A stretch of 64,000 nucleotides of DNA, taken from Bemisia tabaci (lineage: Eukaryota; Arthropoda; Insecta; Hemiptera; Aleyrodidae). A program made the translations under genes and the position numbers. Position 1 is the stretch's first letter; the number at the start of each line of letters is the position of its first letter. The stretch spans positions 46,798,243 to 46,862,242 of the forward strand of contig NC_092793.1 of assembly GCF_918797505.1 (NCBI RefSeq), given 5' to 3'. Shown here in pieces: positions 10,946-21,567 of the stretch. A model generated the notes under the pieces. The model was not told the DNA's origin, ran no database searches, and saw only the letters and a program-made list of their open reading frames with translations.

Positions 10946-11784
10946 TAGTTTCCTTATAGCACGATAGTGTGGTACGGAATGTGACTTGCAAATTTGGCAG
11001 CGGCTGAGGAAGAAAGCGCCACTTGTTGCATAGAGCGCCTCCTTGCAGCACGGTCGATGAAACGAACTGCTGAGAAGTAATTTGCTCCCAGCCCTTCTTC
11101 TTTTTTTTTTCTTTTTCTTCTTCTTTCCACGGACTGGATCGACCCATCGCGTTCTTGTGTTATGATGGATTTCCATTGACTGCCTCAAATGACACGCTGA
11201 TTAAAGCACAGCACTTGTCAAAAGCTCGCTTCCAGTTTCTTTCCGCATCTTTCGTTGATCTTTTTATCTTCATCCACGCTCCGAGCTTTGTCTTTTCTTC
11301 TCGTTCGGCATACTTTCGCTAGGCCGATTTTCTCTTCCTTCGTATCTACGTCTACGTGACGGATAAACGTAATCTAGACCTTCCTTTAAGTACCTTTTTT
11401 CCTCTTTTTCTCAACGGGCACTGATCTGTCAGGATGAAAATCTGTATATATGACTTCTTGAGGTTGGAATATTCATTGACCATGATTCTCCCTCTGTTCC
11501 TAAACATAAAAAAAACCCCAGTCATAGTAATTTCCTGTGCCCAAAGAATCTGCATTAGGTAAATTGTATCTTATACGTTGTGAACTTCATCCAAAATTTC
11601 TCCGAAGCACCGTTTGTAAAAATCTATTCTCCATAAAAGTCTATAAGCATCATCGACACCCTCTCTAATGCCATCCTCTCTTGACTCTTAACTGGTGGAA
11701 TACACCATTGAAACGAAAAATGGGTCATTTTTCTTTTGACCACCCAGCCTGCATGAAGCGTGATGAAGATCAATGCGATTCTTC
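10946..11784. other. Gene-free spacer
   Basis: No supported gene; contains a C/T-rich stretch at 11095-11126. Confidence 0.45.
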
Positions 11785-12077
11785 AAAGGTGGCAACATTG
11801 TTTTTCCTCCATTTAAATGTGTGTAAAACCATTGATTCTTGGTAAAGCAGCTGTTCTCACCTAAAACCGATATTTTTAATGGACAAAGGAGGTAGGTAAT
11901 AGACCAGCTGAAGCCTTCAGCCTTCAGCCTGAAGGCAAGCCGCAAGAGACCTTTTTTTAGGTTATCATTTTTCCCTTAGTCTACAAGAACCACCTATTTC
12001 AACCAAGAGGATCGCTCCATACTCCTTATGTCTTTTTTGTCTATGGCTTTGTCTATAAATTTCAACTATCAGCCCGC
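11785..12077. mobile_element. Fragments of family J then family A
   Basis: 11785-11880 matches family J in reverse (GGTGGCAACATTG, TTTTTCCTCCATTTAAAT, GATATTTTTAATGGA). From 11880 it switches directly into the internal part of family A (AAAGGAGGTAGGTAATAGAC) and ends with its terminus TCAGCCCGC at 12077. It looks like a chimera of two element fragments. Confidence 0.55.
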
Positions 12078-12460
12078 AGGATCCGTAAAAGCCGCTCACG
12101 GTCGGGAAAAAATTGACGTGGGAATGAAAAATAATTGCCGAGTCCCGAGCCTCTCCTCGCCGCCGCGACATTCCTCTCGGTAGAGAAACTCATCTCGAAT
12201 AAATTAATTAAGCACATTTCTCTCGAGTTAGCTCGTATTCTGAGCCAAGAGACCGAAGCAGTAAAAGTTTTTTATGCCCGCGGCTCCGCCCGGCCGCGTT
12301 GTAATTTTTAGGGCGGCCGCGGGGCCGGGGGTGCGGTGGCTCATGCACCCTTAAATTACATCGCAACCTCCGCGGCAGCCAGGGACGATCGGAAAATGAA
12401 CCGTAAAAGTGCGCGCTTTCGAGCCCGGCTTTTCCCGCGACCTCGCCGTGTCGCACAGAG

Positions 12461-12912
12461 GGGCGATTTTGCAAGTTTTGAATGTTGGCAACATTTTTCC
12501 CTCCATTTAAATCAGAGACAAGATTTAAATCCATCAAAAATATCGAATTTAGGTGAGACTAGCTGCCTCGCCAAGAATCAGGGTTGCCATAGTCAGGAAA
12601 TACCGGGAAAACCTGGAAATAAAAGGGAAAATGTCAGGGAAAAATTATCAAATAACCTTTATTTGCTTTTTTGAATGGGTTTGACGTTTCGAACGACAAA
12701 TTTTGCCCGGAAATTAATTCTAATTTTGTCTTTTTACCAACTGGCATATCTTCAATGGTCAGGGAATTTCACCAAAATGTGTCAGGGAAATCAGGGAAAT
12801 GTCAAGGACTTTCATTCTCTAAATTCTATGGCAACCCTGAAGAATCCATTCTTTTACGTGTACTCTAAATGGAAGGAAAACAGTGTTGCCAACTTACAAG
12901 AGTCGCCACCGG
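12461..12912. mobile_element. Family J MITE, interrupted by element K
   Basis: Inverted ends are GGGCGATTTTGCAAGTTTTG / GTTGGCAAC on the left and GTTGCCAACTTACAAGAGTCGCC on the right. The 261-bp element K (12579-12839) splits it. An uninterrupted copy is at 25355-25508. Confidence 0.8.
12579..12839. mobile_element. Family K MITE, copy 1, with 6-bp target duplication
   Basis: Inverted termini CAGGGTTGCCATAG and CTATGGCAACCCTG, 261 bp, flanked by AAGAAT on both sides (12573-12578 and 12840-12845). The related uninterrupted J copy has this site once (aggaat). The interior is rich in TCAGGGAAA motifs. Confidence 0.88.
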
Positions 12913-12987
12913 GGGCTAAAGCGAATTCCTTGAAATTGTTTAGAGACTCTGTAAAACCGCACTCTTGTAAAGAAAAAAAGGGAAAAA

Positions 12988-12991
12988 TTAA

Positions 12992-13022
<31 letters not shown>

Positions 13023-13023
13023 A
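12988..13023 (+). repeat. (AAAT)n microsatellite
   Basis: About nine units of the tetranucleotide AAAT. Confidence 0.95.
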
Positions 13024-13410
13024 GGATAAATTCTAACGATATTGAGCAGCAGAGGTGATATTACGCGGCTCTCCCTCAAGGAACGCCGCCCAACTAGCTC
13101 GTCTATAGTCATGCGGCCCGGCAACATGAGCGTGCCCGGTGTAGGACGGGTGGCTGGACGCGGCTGGGAAGGCGAATCATGAGCGTAATTTCCCCGAGTC
13201 AACAGATGCTTTGTAGCGTAATTGAATTTTAGATTTTTATGGAATCATCATTTCTCCACAGTCGCTTAATTAATTCGTTCCCCTCGGAGGCGCCTCCGAC
13301 TCGTTCCCGCCGGTCAGCATGCGGTACCCTCGTTTTGCCCACGTTTAAAGAGGAAAAAATAGCCACATCGACTTCCGACAGTCTTCCGCAAAGAATGCGA
13401 GACGTTTATT

Positions 13411-14003
13411 GGATCGTTTTCGATACATCAAATAGGTGAGATTGTATCGATATCGATTGGTTCAACACGTAAACTAGAGTCCCTTTATACTGAGTGTCAA
13501 GACATTGTGAATCCATTTATGATTGGTTCCCGTATTTTAGACCTTTACAGTGTTACAAACGGGAATAAAGATTACATTTTCACCGATTGCAAAGATTATA
13601 ATCTGGAATGGACCAGGGAATCGCGGGTTCGGCAAGGAACAAACGGAATGAGAGAGGGAACGAAGAAAGGAATTTGAAAATGGGCCGATCAAAGATTACA
13701 AAAAACATTCAATTTCTGTAATCTTTATTCCTGTTTGTGACTCCATGAGGGGTGTTGTCTTGACTCTCAGTATAAAGGGACTCTAACGTAAACAACCTCA
13801 AAAGCCAATCGAGTAATCTGAGGAAACTGGGTTTTTCTGATAGATTTTTGATTCTTATGAGTACTGAATGGCATCGCAAGGTGAAATAGTTAAGAGTTTT
13901 CTCATTTTCAGCTTTTCCGACTGAAATCCTGAGAGTTTTGTTTGAGGTTATGTTCTATTGTTTTGAACCAAACGATACATCGAACCACTATCGAAAACGA
14001 TCT
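13411..14003. mobile_element. Family H element, interrupted by element G
   Basis: Inverted ends are GGATCGTTTTCGATACATCA and its counterpart ACCACTATCGAAAACGATCT. Interior landmarks are GATATCGATTGGTTCAA, TTCTCATTTTCAGCTTTTC and GAACCAAACGATACATCGAA. The 311-bp element G interrupts it at 13475. An uninterrupted copy is at 39317-39599 and an inverted one at 21703-21979. Confidence 0.8.
13475..13785. mobile_element. Family G hAT-like MITE with 8-bp target duplication
   Basis: 311 bp with inverted termini TAGAGTCCCTTTATACTGAG and the matching CTCAGTATAAAGGGACTCTA. It is flanked by perfect ACGTAAAC copies (13467-13474 and 13786-13793). The 8-bp duplication and the TAGAG start suit the hAT superfamily. 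It sits inside a family-H copy. No transposase. Confidence 0.88.
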
Positions 14004-14131
14004 ATAAGTTGTGTATCCCCCCCCCCCCCTTAAATCACTATACTCAATAATACACACTGAATCGTAAGATTAGTGTGTAGGTAATTAAAACATCACACAG
14101 AAAAGAAAATTCTTGAGATATGATTTGGACT

Positions 14132-14322
14132 TGAAGCGTCGTTTCTTGTCGACAGAATTTGATCTCTTAGGTTGAATTCGTGCGGATTCAACTTAACATC
14201 AGTTTTTTTGAGTTTATAAAGCGTCGTTTTGCTATCTTTCAGTTTGAAAGTAAAAAAACGATAGCGAAACAACGTTTTCTTTACTCAAAAAAGCAAATTT
14301 TGTTGATAAGAAACGACGCCTT
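14132..14322. repeat. Compound foldback
   Basis: Outer arms AAGCGTCGTTTCTTGT and AAGAAACGACGCCTT enclose two further hairpins: TAGGTTGAAT / ATTCAACTTA, and GTTTTGCTATCTTTC / AAACGATAGCGAAAC. Confidence 0.65.
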
Positions 14323-14813
14323 AAGTTAAAAAAATTTCAGTGCATGCCGTGCCGTGACACAGCCTCAATGTTTGGCTGCCTCAACGTCCTTCATTTATTT
14401 TACTTGATTCTTGTTTTGTGCTCGAGAAAGGACTAGCATTCTGAAGAATCGATGAATTTAACTTCAAAGTCTTCGAAGAAAGTACAAATTCATTCTAAAA
14501 AGGAGAAACATCATAGTTTTCAGTGGTCAAGTCGATTGTGGAGTATGATCAAACCCTGTAAGATGTTGCGAGGTGATTTTTTCTGTCATTGTGTTCGTGT
14601 TGCTAAGCAACGATTTCAATGGTAGGCATAATTTAACATTTTTAAACAAAACTATAAAACTGTATACGTTTTTCTTTGCCAAAGAATAGACGGATCGAAG
14701 ATGAAACAATATTATTAAATTACTAACGATCGACGATAGTAACACTACAAAAATCTTGTAACCTACCGTAATACTCTTGTAACACTAAACACTACCTACA
14801 ATCTAACTGTTTA
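14323..14813. other. Gene-free spacer
   Basis: AT-rich; no supported gene or element. Confidence 0.45.
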
Positions 14814-14821
14814 AATTGAAC

Positions 14822-15021
14822 CAGTGGCATAGACATTGGAAAGGGGTGTCCAGGGGGTCTGGACAACCCCCACCCCCTTAGCCTCGTTAATTGTACCCTT
14901 TTTTTTACTTTTGGAGGTCAGACATAGAATCTTATCAGGGACGTACACAAAAGAATGTGAATCTACCGTCACGGACCCCCCCCCCCCCCCTCCCCTTAAA
15001 GAATTTCTAGCTACGCCACTG
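14822..15021. mobile_element. Family V hAT-like MITE with 8-bp target duplication
   Basis: 200 bp with inverted ends CAGTGGCATAG and CTACGCCACTG, typical of hAT elements. Perfect AATTGAAC duplications flank it (14814-14821 and 15022-15029). It contains a run of about 14 C. No transposase. Confidence 0.88.
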
Positions 15022-15029
15022 AATTGAAC

Positions 15030-15944
15030 GTAATGAAAAGTAGCAAGGGTCACTGTTTTCCCATCCAACTGTTCGGGAGTAAATGTGCTATTAAGGCTTT
15101 TCTTCTTAGTACGCGAAAAGTTATTGAAGGAAAAGTGGCCGTAGGATGGAAAATGTCAAGGTCGTTTCGCGCCTCGCATTTTTTCTCAGAAATTGGAGAG
15201 GGAAAAGGCTCAGAAAATCAGAGAAACCAGCGTAGGAACGGTAATCAAGGGAACTCGCTGCAAAGCTCCATTAATTTTCCGGGAAATCTTGAAGTCGTTT
15301 AAGTGTGTTAAGGTAACTCGCTGCGAAAAAAAAAAAAAAACAAGTTTCAGCAAACTTCACAAGTTCCAGAAAGCCCGGACAGACCTGGTTTCTTCCATGC
15401 TTACGATGAGAAAGTTTTTCTTACCAGTGTTGCCAGATTACGAATTAAAATATTTACTCGTTTATACTCGTAATACAATTTACATTATCGGATTCTCTCT
15501 CCCCCCCCCCCCCCCTAAATAATCGTACCCTAATGATATCAGCAATTTAGGGCGGACGACGAACAAATAAGGGGGAAACGTTGTATGAAGCGAAGGTATA
15601 TGGTTCCCTGACATCCGAATTGACCAAGTATCATGAATATTTCTAGTTTCAAACGCGCTACTAAGTAAATATCGAAAAACACTAGTAATTGGAAAAAATA
15701 TTTGTTGACCATCGACTCATAGATCGCAAGGATTTAGTCCAGCATCAAACGTTCATCTCGCATCCGAATTTGATAGCACCAGAAGCCGTTATTTTAAAAA
15801 TTTTTGTTCTTTTTTTTTGTCAACAAATTTTTAAAAAAAAGACAATTAAAAAAAGTGCCGGCTGAAATCTTTTAACTTTTTTAATAGTGTAAAACTAGTT
15901 TGATAACTTGAAATGCGTGATAGTGACCAAGGTGGGAGAAAGAT
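15030..15944. other. Gene-free spacer
   Basis: Contains poly-A (about 15325) and poly-C (about 15500) runs and a T-rich/A-rich foldback near 15795-15860. No supported gene. Confidence 0.4.
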
Positions 15945-16155
15945 ACACTGAAAAAAGGGGCTTGGCTCAAGCCTAGTGATTCTTGTATTTGCCATCAAGG
16001 GTTTTTTTCTTTAAATCTCGAATCAAGCTAAATTTTTCTCAAAAAAGTGCTTGAATTGAGCTGAAAAGTAACTTAAATTAAGCAGCAACATTCTTGATTC
16101 AAGAAAAAATATTACCTGGTGGTAAATTTAAGATTCTGTTTTCTTAAGTGTACTA
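15945..16155. mobile_element. Degenerate element related to family F
   Basis: Begins CACTGAAAAAAGG and contains inverted runs built on CTTGATTCAAG / CTTGAATT-type motifs, as in the family-F copies. The right end is uncertain (about ttaagtgta). Confidence 0.4.
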
Positions 16156-18719
16156 TTTATCTAATATCCGTTTCTTAATTCTAAAAAAAACCCACAATTC
16201 TTTTAACTTCATACCGAGCGCTTTTCAAAGTAACTGAAAGTACTGAGAAACAAGTTTGGCAACACTCAAAATCGAGAGGAGAACGTTATCATCGATCAAA
16301 CAGGACCTTATCACCCATTCTCGATCGGAAGCTTCGTTTTTCCCGCGTGGAAACGATAACCACCCCCCCCCCCCATTCCAACGGTGTTAAAAGCTAAAAG
16401 CTTTCTTTTCTGCGCACCCCTTTCTGAACTTTCTTCGGTGCGTGTGACACACATGCTTCGCCGAGATACGCTGTGGAACTTTAAAAGATGCGATCGAATT
16501 TCATCGGAGGACAGAAGATCCGTCTTGATGGCCCGCAGCTTCTCGAAGTTTTGAGCTTAAAAGGAAATGTTTCGTTTAAGTGAGCCCAGCAGAAGTTCGT
16601 GGAACTCCGTCTCAAAACATTTCAATGCAAGTCATTCGGTTTAAGCTGACGCCGGTTACTGAAAGTCGATTTTGATTATTGCTGTTGAGGATCTCAGTAG
16701 CCCACCTGCCCACATGAACTTCATTGTATATTAGTGCACATTGAAGTTTAACTATACTTCAACTTGTATTAAGTTCTCATTGGATGAAACCAAATTTCGT
16801 ATTTGAGTTTAGATCAGTTGAGGCTCAGGTCGGATTCAGCTCGGTCGGGGATTGGCGAGTGACATTTTCGCGGAAAGGCAAATTTACTCAAATTTTCCAA
16901 AAGATTTTCTATTTCCGAAGGGGCTACTCATTGCTGTAGAAGCTTCGCTTTGATTCGGGAATCCATTGAAACCCGCTAACATTTTTAAACGGTGGTAGAT
17001 AGAAACCTAAACTTCTCGTCTATTTCCTGTTTTATGTCCTTTTCAAAAGCGAAAAGGATTGCTTTCAATTGAAAACATTTCATGTATATTTAAGAAATGT
17101 CTCTTTACCATGTTTTTTTCAGCGTTGTGGCTCATCGTTATTTTTTATGATACCAGTACCCTGACCGACAAATAGACGCATCTTTACATTGAGATGGGCC
17201 CGAAAAAGCACTATATTGTATACGGGCGACAGGGTTCTTTGCGGAGCGTATTTACGCCCTTTTGTCAGGAGGGCGACTTATTGATGAGGAGTAACGAGAG
17301 TCGAATTGAGGTTATATTTACTGGTTCGCGGGATATAGAACCCAGGAATTAAACGCACCCGATAACCCAGTAAACCAGTGCCCGGAATGTCAATTTCCCC
17401 AGATACGGCGGCAATTCGTGTAATCCATGACTTAGTGAAGTGACAGTCCCCACGTTTGTCCGATTGGTTTTATTGCTTCGACCTCGGCCCCCCCGTTACA
17501 TGCCAGATTCGAATTCTACATAGTTCTCATCCATTCGTCACCATATAGTTCCTGAAAACTTCCAGAAGTTAAATTAATGTTTCATGCTGCGGACAAATGA
17601 ACGGCAGCTCAAGCATTTACTTAAGCGACTTAAAGGGCAAGGGGTCGATTCTGCCTTTCGGGGTTTTATAGGAGGATTACTTATTAATTTTTGAATGACC
17701 CCTAAGGAAATCGGACATTCATTTTGCTTTGATTTATTCAACCGCCGTTTCCAGCAAGCGAGGAAAAAATGTGTCCCATGAACAGCGAGTTTTTGCTTTT
17801 CCTCGTCACTTTAATCCCCCTGATTGGAAATGATCCGACAAAGAGTATCTTAATTACTAGTGCATTTTCCAAAGAAAATACACTTTTTTTTTATTATATT
17901 CAGAGTTTCTCTGCAGCATTACACAGGGTGAGAAGTTTCTGAATAGGAGTAAGGGAACACCTGAAAAAGTCTTTGGAAGTCGCTCAATCCTAAAAAATCA
18001 TGGAAAAGTCAGGAAATTTTGCTGTACGATCAAAAAATTTTCCTTCCGGCCGAAGTATAGAATTTTTTTTTTAAATTTCAAGATAGTTCGCGCTTAAATT
18101 CTTCTCGAAAAGTTTTGAGAGAATTTCTGCCGATAAAGCATCGAAAATTGCGGGAATTTTCGGTTTCCAATACAGGGAAATTCGTCACCCCGATGAAACA
18201 AGTGCATCTTTCACCAACCGTTTTCGACGGCAGAGCCTTCCGTCCCCCCTCCCCTTCCTCTAAAATATAGCGGCTCATTTTTGCTCTGCGCGCCGGTTTT
18301 CCTCTCTTTTTCGAGGACACGGCACAAAGTTCCAGCCAACATCATTATCGTTAAGGAGTCCAAGTGCTGTCGCTTTAGTTTTGCCCCGGTGAGGAGGAGC
18401 GTCAGTTTTGCAGCAATTAGCTCTTATTCGAGTGCAGCTCCAGTCCCGGACATGGTTGCCGAGCGGCTTCGACCATGCGGAAAAATCGATTTATATCGAA
18501 ATAGGCTGCCTCGCCTACAATCGAATGTTAACGCTAAGAACAAGCGGAGGAAAACCAACGTTGCCAAACCTCCAAGATTGCCACTGAACTAGAAATTGCG
18601 ATAAAGCGATAACGCTGGTTGCCGAGCCTTCGCCTCTGCCGGTGTGTGAGTCACAACTCGTCACTCCTCTGACGCGAGGGATCTCGATTTCCATTCGAGC
18701 CCTGGAAGGCATCGAGTTG
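16156..18719. other. Gene-free spacer of 2.5 kb
   Basis: No supported gene. Small features are a C run near 16363 and a short hairpin at 16742-16763. A stretch at 17940-18130 with 'gaaaagtcagg' motifs resembles one at 41275-41480. A 103-codon frame at 18281-18592 has no recognisable domain. Confidence 0.35.
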
Positions 18720-18772
18720 TACGGAGAACAGGGCTCACGTGAAAATTGAGATACGCCCTCACGTCAGATGGG

Positions 18773-18966
18773 CGACGACAACTCACACGCCTTGGTGCAC
18801 AGCGGTACGAGCATTGAAGAGAGGTCGGTTATAAAATTTTTGGCTGAAACTGCAAATTTTTATGTCAATATAGTCCCATTTCAAATTTCTAGGAGTGTTT
18901 TTTGGGAGGGAATTTTTCGAGAAAACCAATGGAACCGATTACAACCTCTACGTTTTGTTTTATCAA
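18773..18966. mobile_element. Family B, left half only
   Basis: GGTGCACAGCGGTACGAGC followed by GAGAGGTCGG, ACTGCAAATTTTTATGT and AAACCAATGGAACC matches family B. It stops where a family-D element begins. Confidence 0.6.
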
Positions 18967-19650
18967 GGTGTCTACATATACTAGTCCGGAAATGGTACTG
19001 ACTTTTTTGAGGGCGGTCCGGTAATATACTGAAAAAGTACGGAATCTTCTTTCGAGGGGTCCGGAATTCTTTGCTTCATACCACAGGTGTTTTTGAAATC
19101 AGCCTGGGAAACATGTAATCCGTTACGCAATGATTCTTGCAATGTTTTCCCGCTAGATCGAAATCGTAAAGCCGATTTGATCGCATTTAGCAAAAGGGAA
19201 CCAGCGTGATTACAGCGTTGTCAAAATAGTGCAACATCTTCTTTCCTTTCGAAAATACTCATTATATGTACTGTATTAATACTTACACAATAATTTTCCT
19301 TTAGAATTAACAATATTTTGGTAGGAAGGAAAACTTATTTGCTATTCTGAGAAATTTTCTAGATAATTATGAAGAAGTAACATTTTTACAGCACTGTAAT
19401 CGCGCTAGTTCCTTTTTGCTAAATGCGATTCAATTTATCTTTAAGCCATCGATGAGCCTCGAATTACCGGGCTACGTCATTTTACTTTCGATTTGCGCGT
19501 GAATTTCGAAAATTTTCGAATTTCGTCCCTTTAAGGCATCATAAAAGTACTGATTTTTTCTTCTTATAGAGTACTGTACTTTTTTGAAAAGTCACTGAAA
19601 AAGTACTCTAAAAGTACTTAGTATTTGCCAGTCAGTTTTAGTCGACACTC
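18966..19650. mobile_element. Family D element, long form, interrupted by element E
   Basis: Left end GGTGTCTAC, right end GTCGACACTC (an eroded form of the family terminus). Contains GGGCGGTCCGG, CTGAAAAAGTACGGAA and TGAAAAAGTACTCTAAAAGT. Family-E element 19178-19433 splits its centre; the related copy at 5155-5543 lacks E. Confidence 0.65.
19178..19433. mobile_element. Family E MITE, copy 1 (nested in D)
   Basis: Inverted termini GATCGCATTTAGCAAAAGG and CCTTTTTGCTAAATGCGATT, about 256 bp. Interior matches the Rap1 intron 3 copy at 29786-30032 (TTATTTGCTATTCTG, ATGAAGAAG-AACATTTTTACA). Confidence 0.8.
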
Positions 19651-19674
19651 TTTTTATGCGACATAAGTTTCCTG

Positions 19675-20375
19675 ATGTTGGCAGATTCGAAAACGCCTTC
19701 AATTGTGGCGTGATACCGCCCGCATTCCGTCGAGTACGAATAGTCGTATCGTTGCGCCTTAGCAATGCGTAGGAGATTAACATTAAATCAGGCTCCACGC
19801 TGGGCTTGTCGGTTTTCCCTTGTTGCTGTCGCAGTTTTGATCGCAAAGTTTAAGTGGGCTCAAGGTAAGAATGTGTTTAGTAAATGAATAATTTTTATAG
19901 ACGAATTAAAAATAAACAAGGGGCAAGAAATTAACAAAATAAAAGGGACTCAAAATAACATTAATATACAAGAAAGAACAGTGGAAAAGATGTATAAAAA
20001 GCATAAATAGAATGAAAACACATCCGAGCAAATCGCACGGTCATTATCAACGGGAACGAAAGCTAAAGACAAAATAGTTATAACAAAAAAATGTGCGCAC
20101 AACTGCTGCACTAGCTCTTAAGATAAGCCATTCCATTTATCTATGCTTTGCATTTTATGCGGCGCGAGAATCCCCATATGGAAGTTGGCATTTTCGAAAA
20201 CGCCTTCAATTGTGGCGTGATACCGCCCGCATTCCGTCGAGTACGAATAGTCGTATCATTGCGCCTTAGCAATGCGATAGGAGATTAACGTTAAATCAGG
20301 CTCCACGCTGGGCTTGTCGGTTTTCCTTTGTTGCTGTCGCAGTTTTGATCGCAAAGTTTTATCAGGCTCAAGTTG
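19675..20375 (+). repeat. Repeat I, diverged pair with 508-bp spacing
   Basis: Two direct copies (19675-19870 and 20185-20375) share TTCGAAAACGCCTTCAATTG, GAGTACGAATAGTCGTATC, GCTCCACGCTGGGCTTGTCGG and TGTCGCAGTTTTGATCGCAA. They are related to the 313-bp repeats at 7476-8080. Confidence 0.7.
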
Positions 20376-20818
20376 GGATTCTTCTCCTTTTTTTCTCTCT
20401 CTAATAAAAGGAAATTCATTTGAATTCATTAGTGAATAAATCTTTTAAGGTGTTTGAAAATATTTGATGACAGCTTACACACAAGTACGTGATAACATTT
20501 ACTCGTCGGTCTGAGGTGAATTTTCTTCATCTGTTCATGCTGCCTCGTTCTTCATCTGTTCTTGCCGAAAAATAGGAATTCATCTCAAATCGATGAGTTT
20601 AAGTTTTAAATTTTTTATAAATATTGATTGAAAATCTAGTCTGGTGCTTGTACCCACTAACAAAATTCATATCTTTTATTGAATCCATTAATTTTATAAC
20701 TTTGGATTTTTAAACATCGTTCTATCTAAAATCTAAAAATTGATTTGCTTCAACTTTTAAAAGTGCCTCTAACGTTTTAACTTGGAAAGCTCGGCGAAGG
20801 GTGCGGAAGGGACAACGC
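20376..20818. other. Gene-free spacer
   Basis: AT-rich; nothing recognised. Confidence 0.4.
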
Positions 20819-21355
20819 GGCGGCGCACAGTGGATCGAGCCAATCAGAGAGGTCGGACATGAAATTTTTAACTAAAATTGCAAATTTTGACGTTTATTTC
20901 GTCACATTTCGAACTTTGAAGGGTGCATTTTGAAGTAAATTTTACGAGGAAACCAATGGAGCCACTTTTAGAATCTCAAAGCTTTGTATAAATGGACTTA
21001 TAAGCGTTTCAAGTTTCCAAATTTTGTCCGACTTCAGGGTGTCTACAAGTCCGGAATTTCCAGGAAGTCCAGAAATAATACTGATTTTTTAAGTGCGGTC
21101 CGGAAGTACTGAAAAAGTGCGGAAATCCCTCAAAAAGGTCCGGAATTTTTTTAATTTTTTGTCATTTTTGGCTCAATTTCAAATTTTTCGAATTTCGTCG
21201 AATGGAGGTACTGAAAAAGTACGGAATTTTTCTGTCAGAGGAGGTACTGAATTTCTTGAGAATGTACTGAAAAAGTATTGTAAAAGTACTTATTTTCGAC
21301 CAGCCTGTTTTAGTAGAGACCCTGGACTTCTATTGACTCGATTCGGTGTGCGGCG
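20819..21355. mobile_element. Family B MITE, interrupted by element D
   Basis: Left end GCGGCGCACAGTGGATCGAG, right end TGACTCGATTCGGTGTGCGGC. Without the 290-bp insert and its duplication it is about 242 bp, like the intact copy at 964-1206. Confidence 0.85.
21035..21324. mobile_element. Family D MITE, complete, with 5-bp target duplication
   Basis: 290 bp with termini CAGGGTGTCTAC and GTAGAGACCCTG, flanked by GACTT on both sides (21030-21034 and 21325-21329) inside a family-B copy. The interior consists of repeated GGTCCGGAA and TACTGAAAAAGTACGG motifs. Confidence 0.9.
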
Positions 21356-21567
21356 GGTAGCCGGTAGCGCGGCGCGGAGGTGACGGGTCGTGGCTCGTGC
21401 CATTAAGTTTCGCTGATGAAATTTGCGGCGGACGCAGGAGCGGGCGGGGTTAAGGGCTGAGCGGACCGTAATCCGTGCTCGCTGCTCATCCGAGCCTACG
21501 CTCAAACGCTCCAAACCCAAATCCGATGTGGGAGCTTTCGATTGGGATTGCGGTTTTCCGCGCTTCC

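Noticed and set aside
18281..18592. 103-codon frame
   Set aside because: No similarity to a known family that I can recognise, and no splice or start context supporting a gene.
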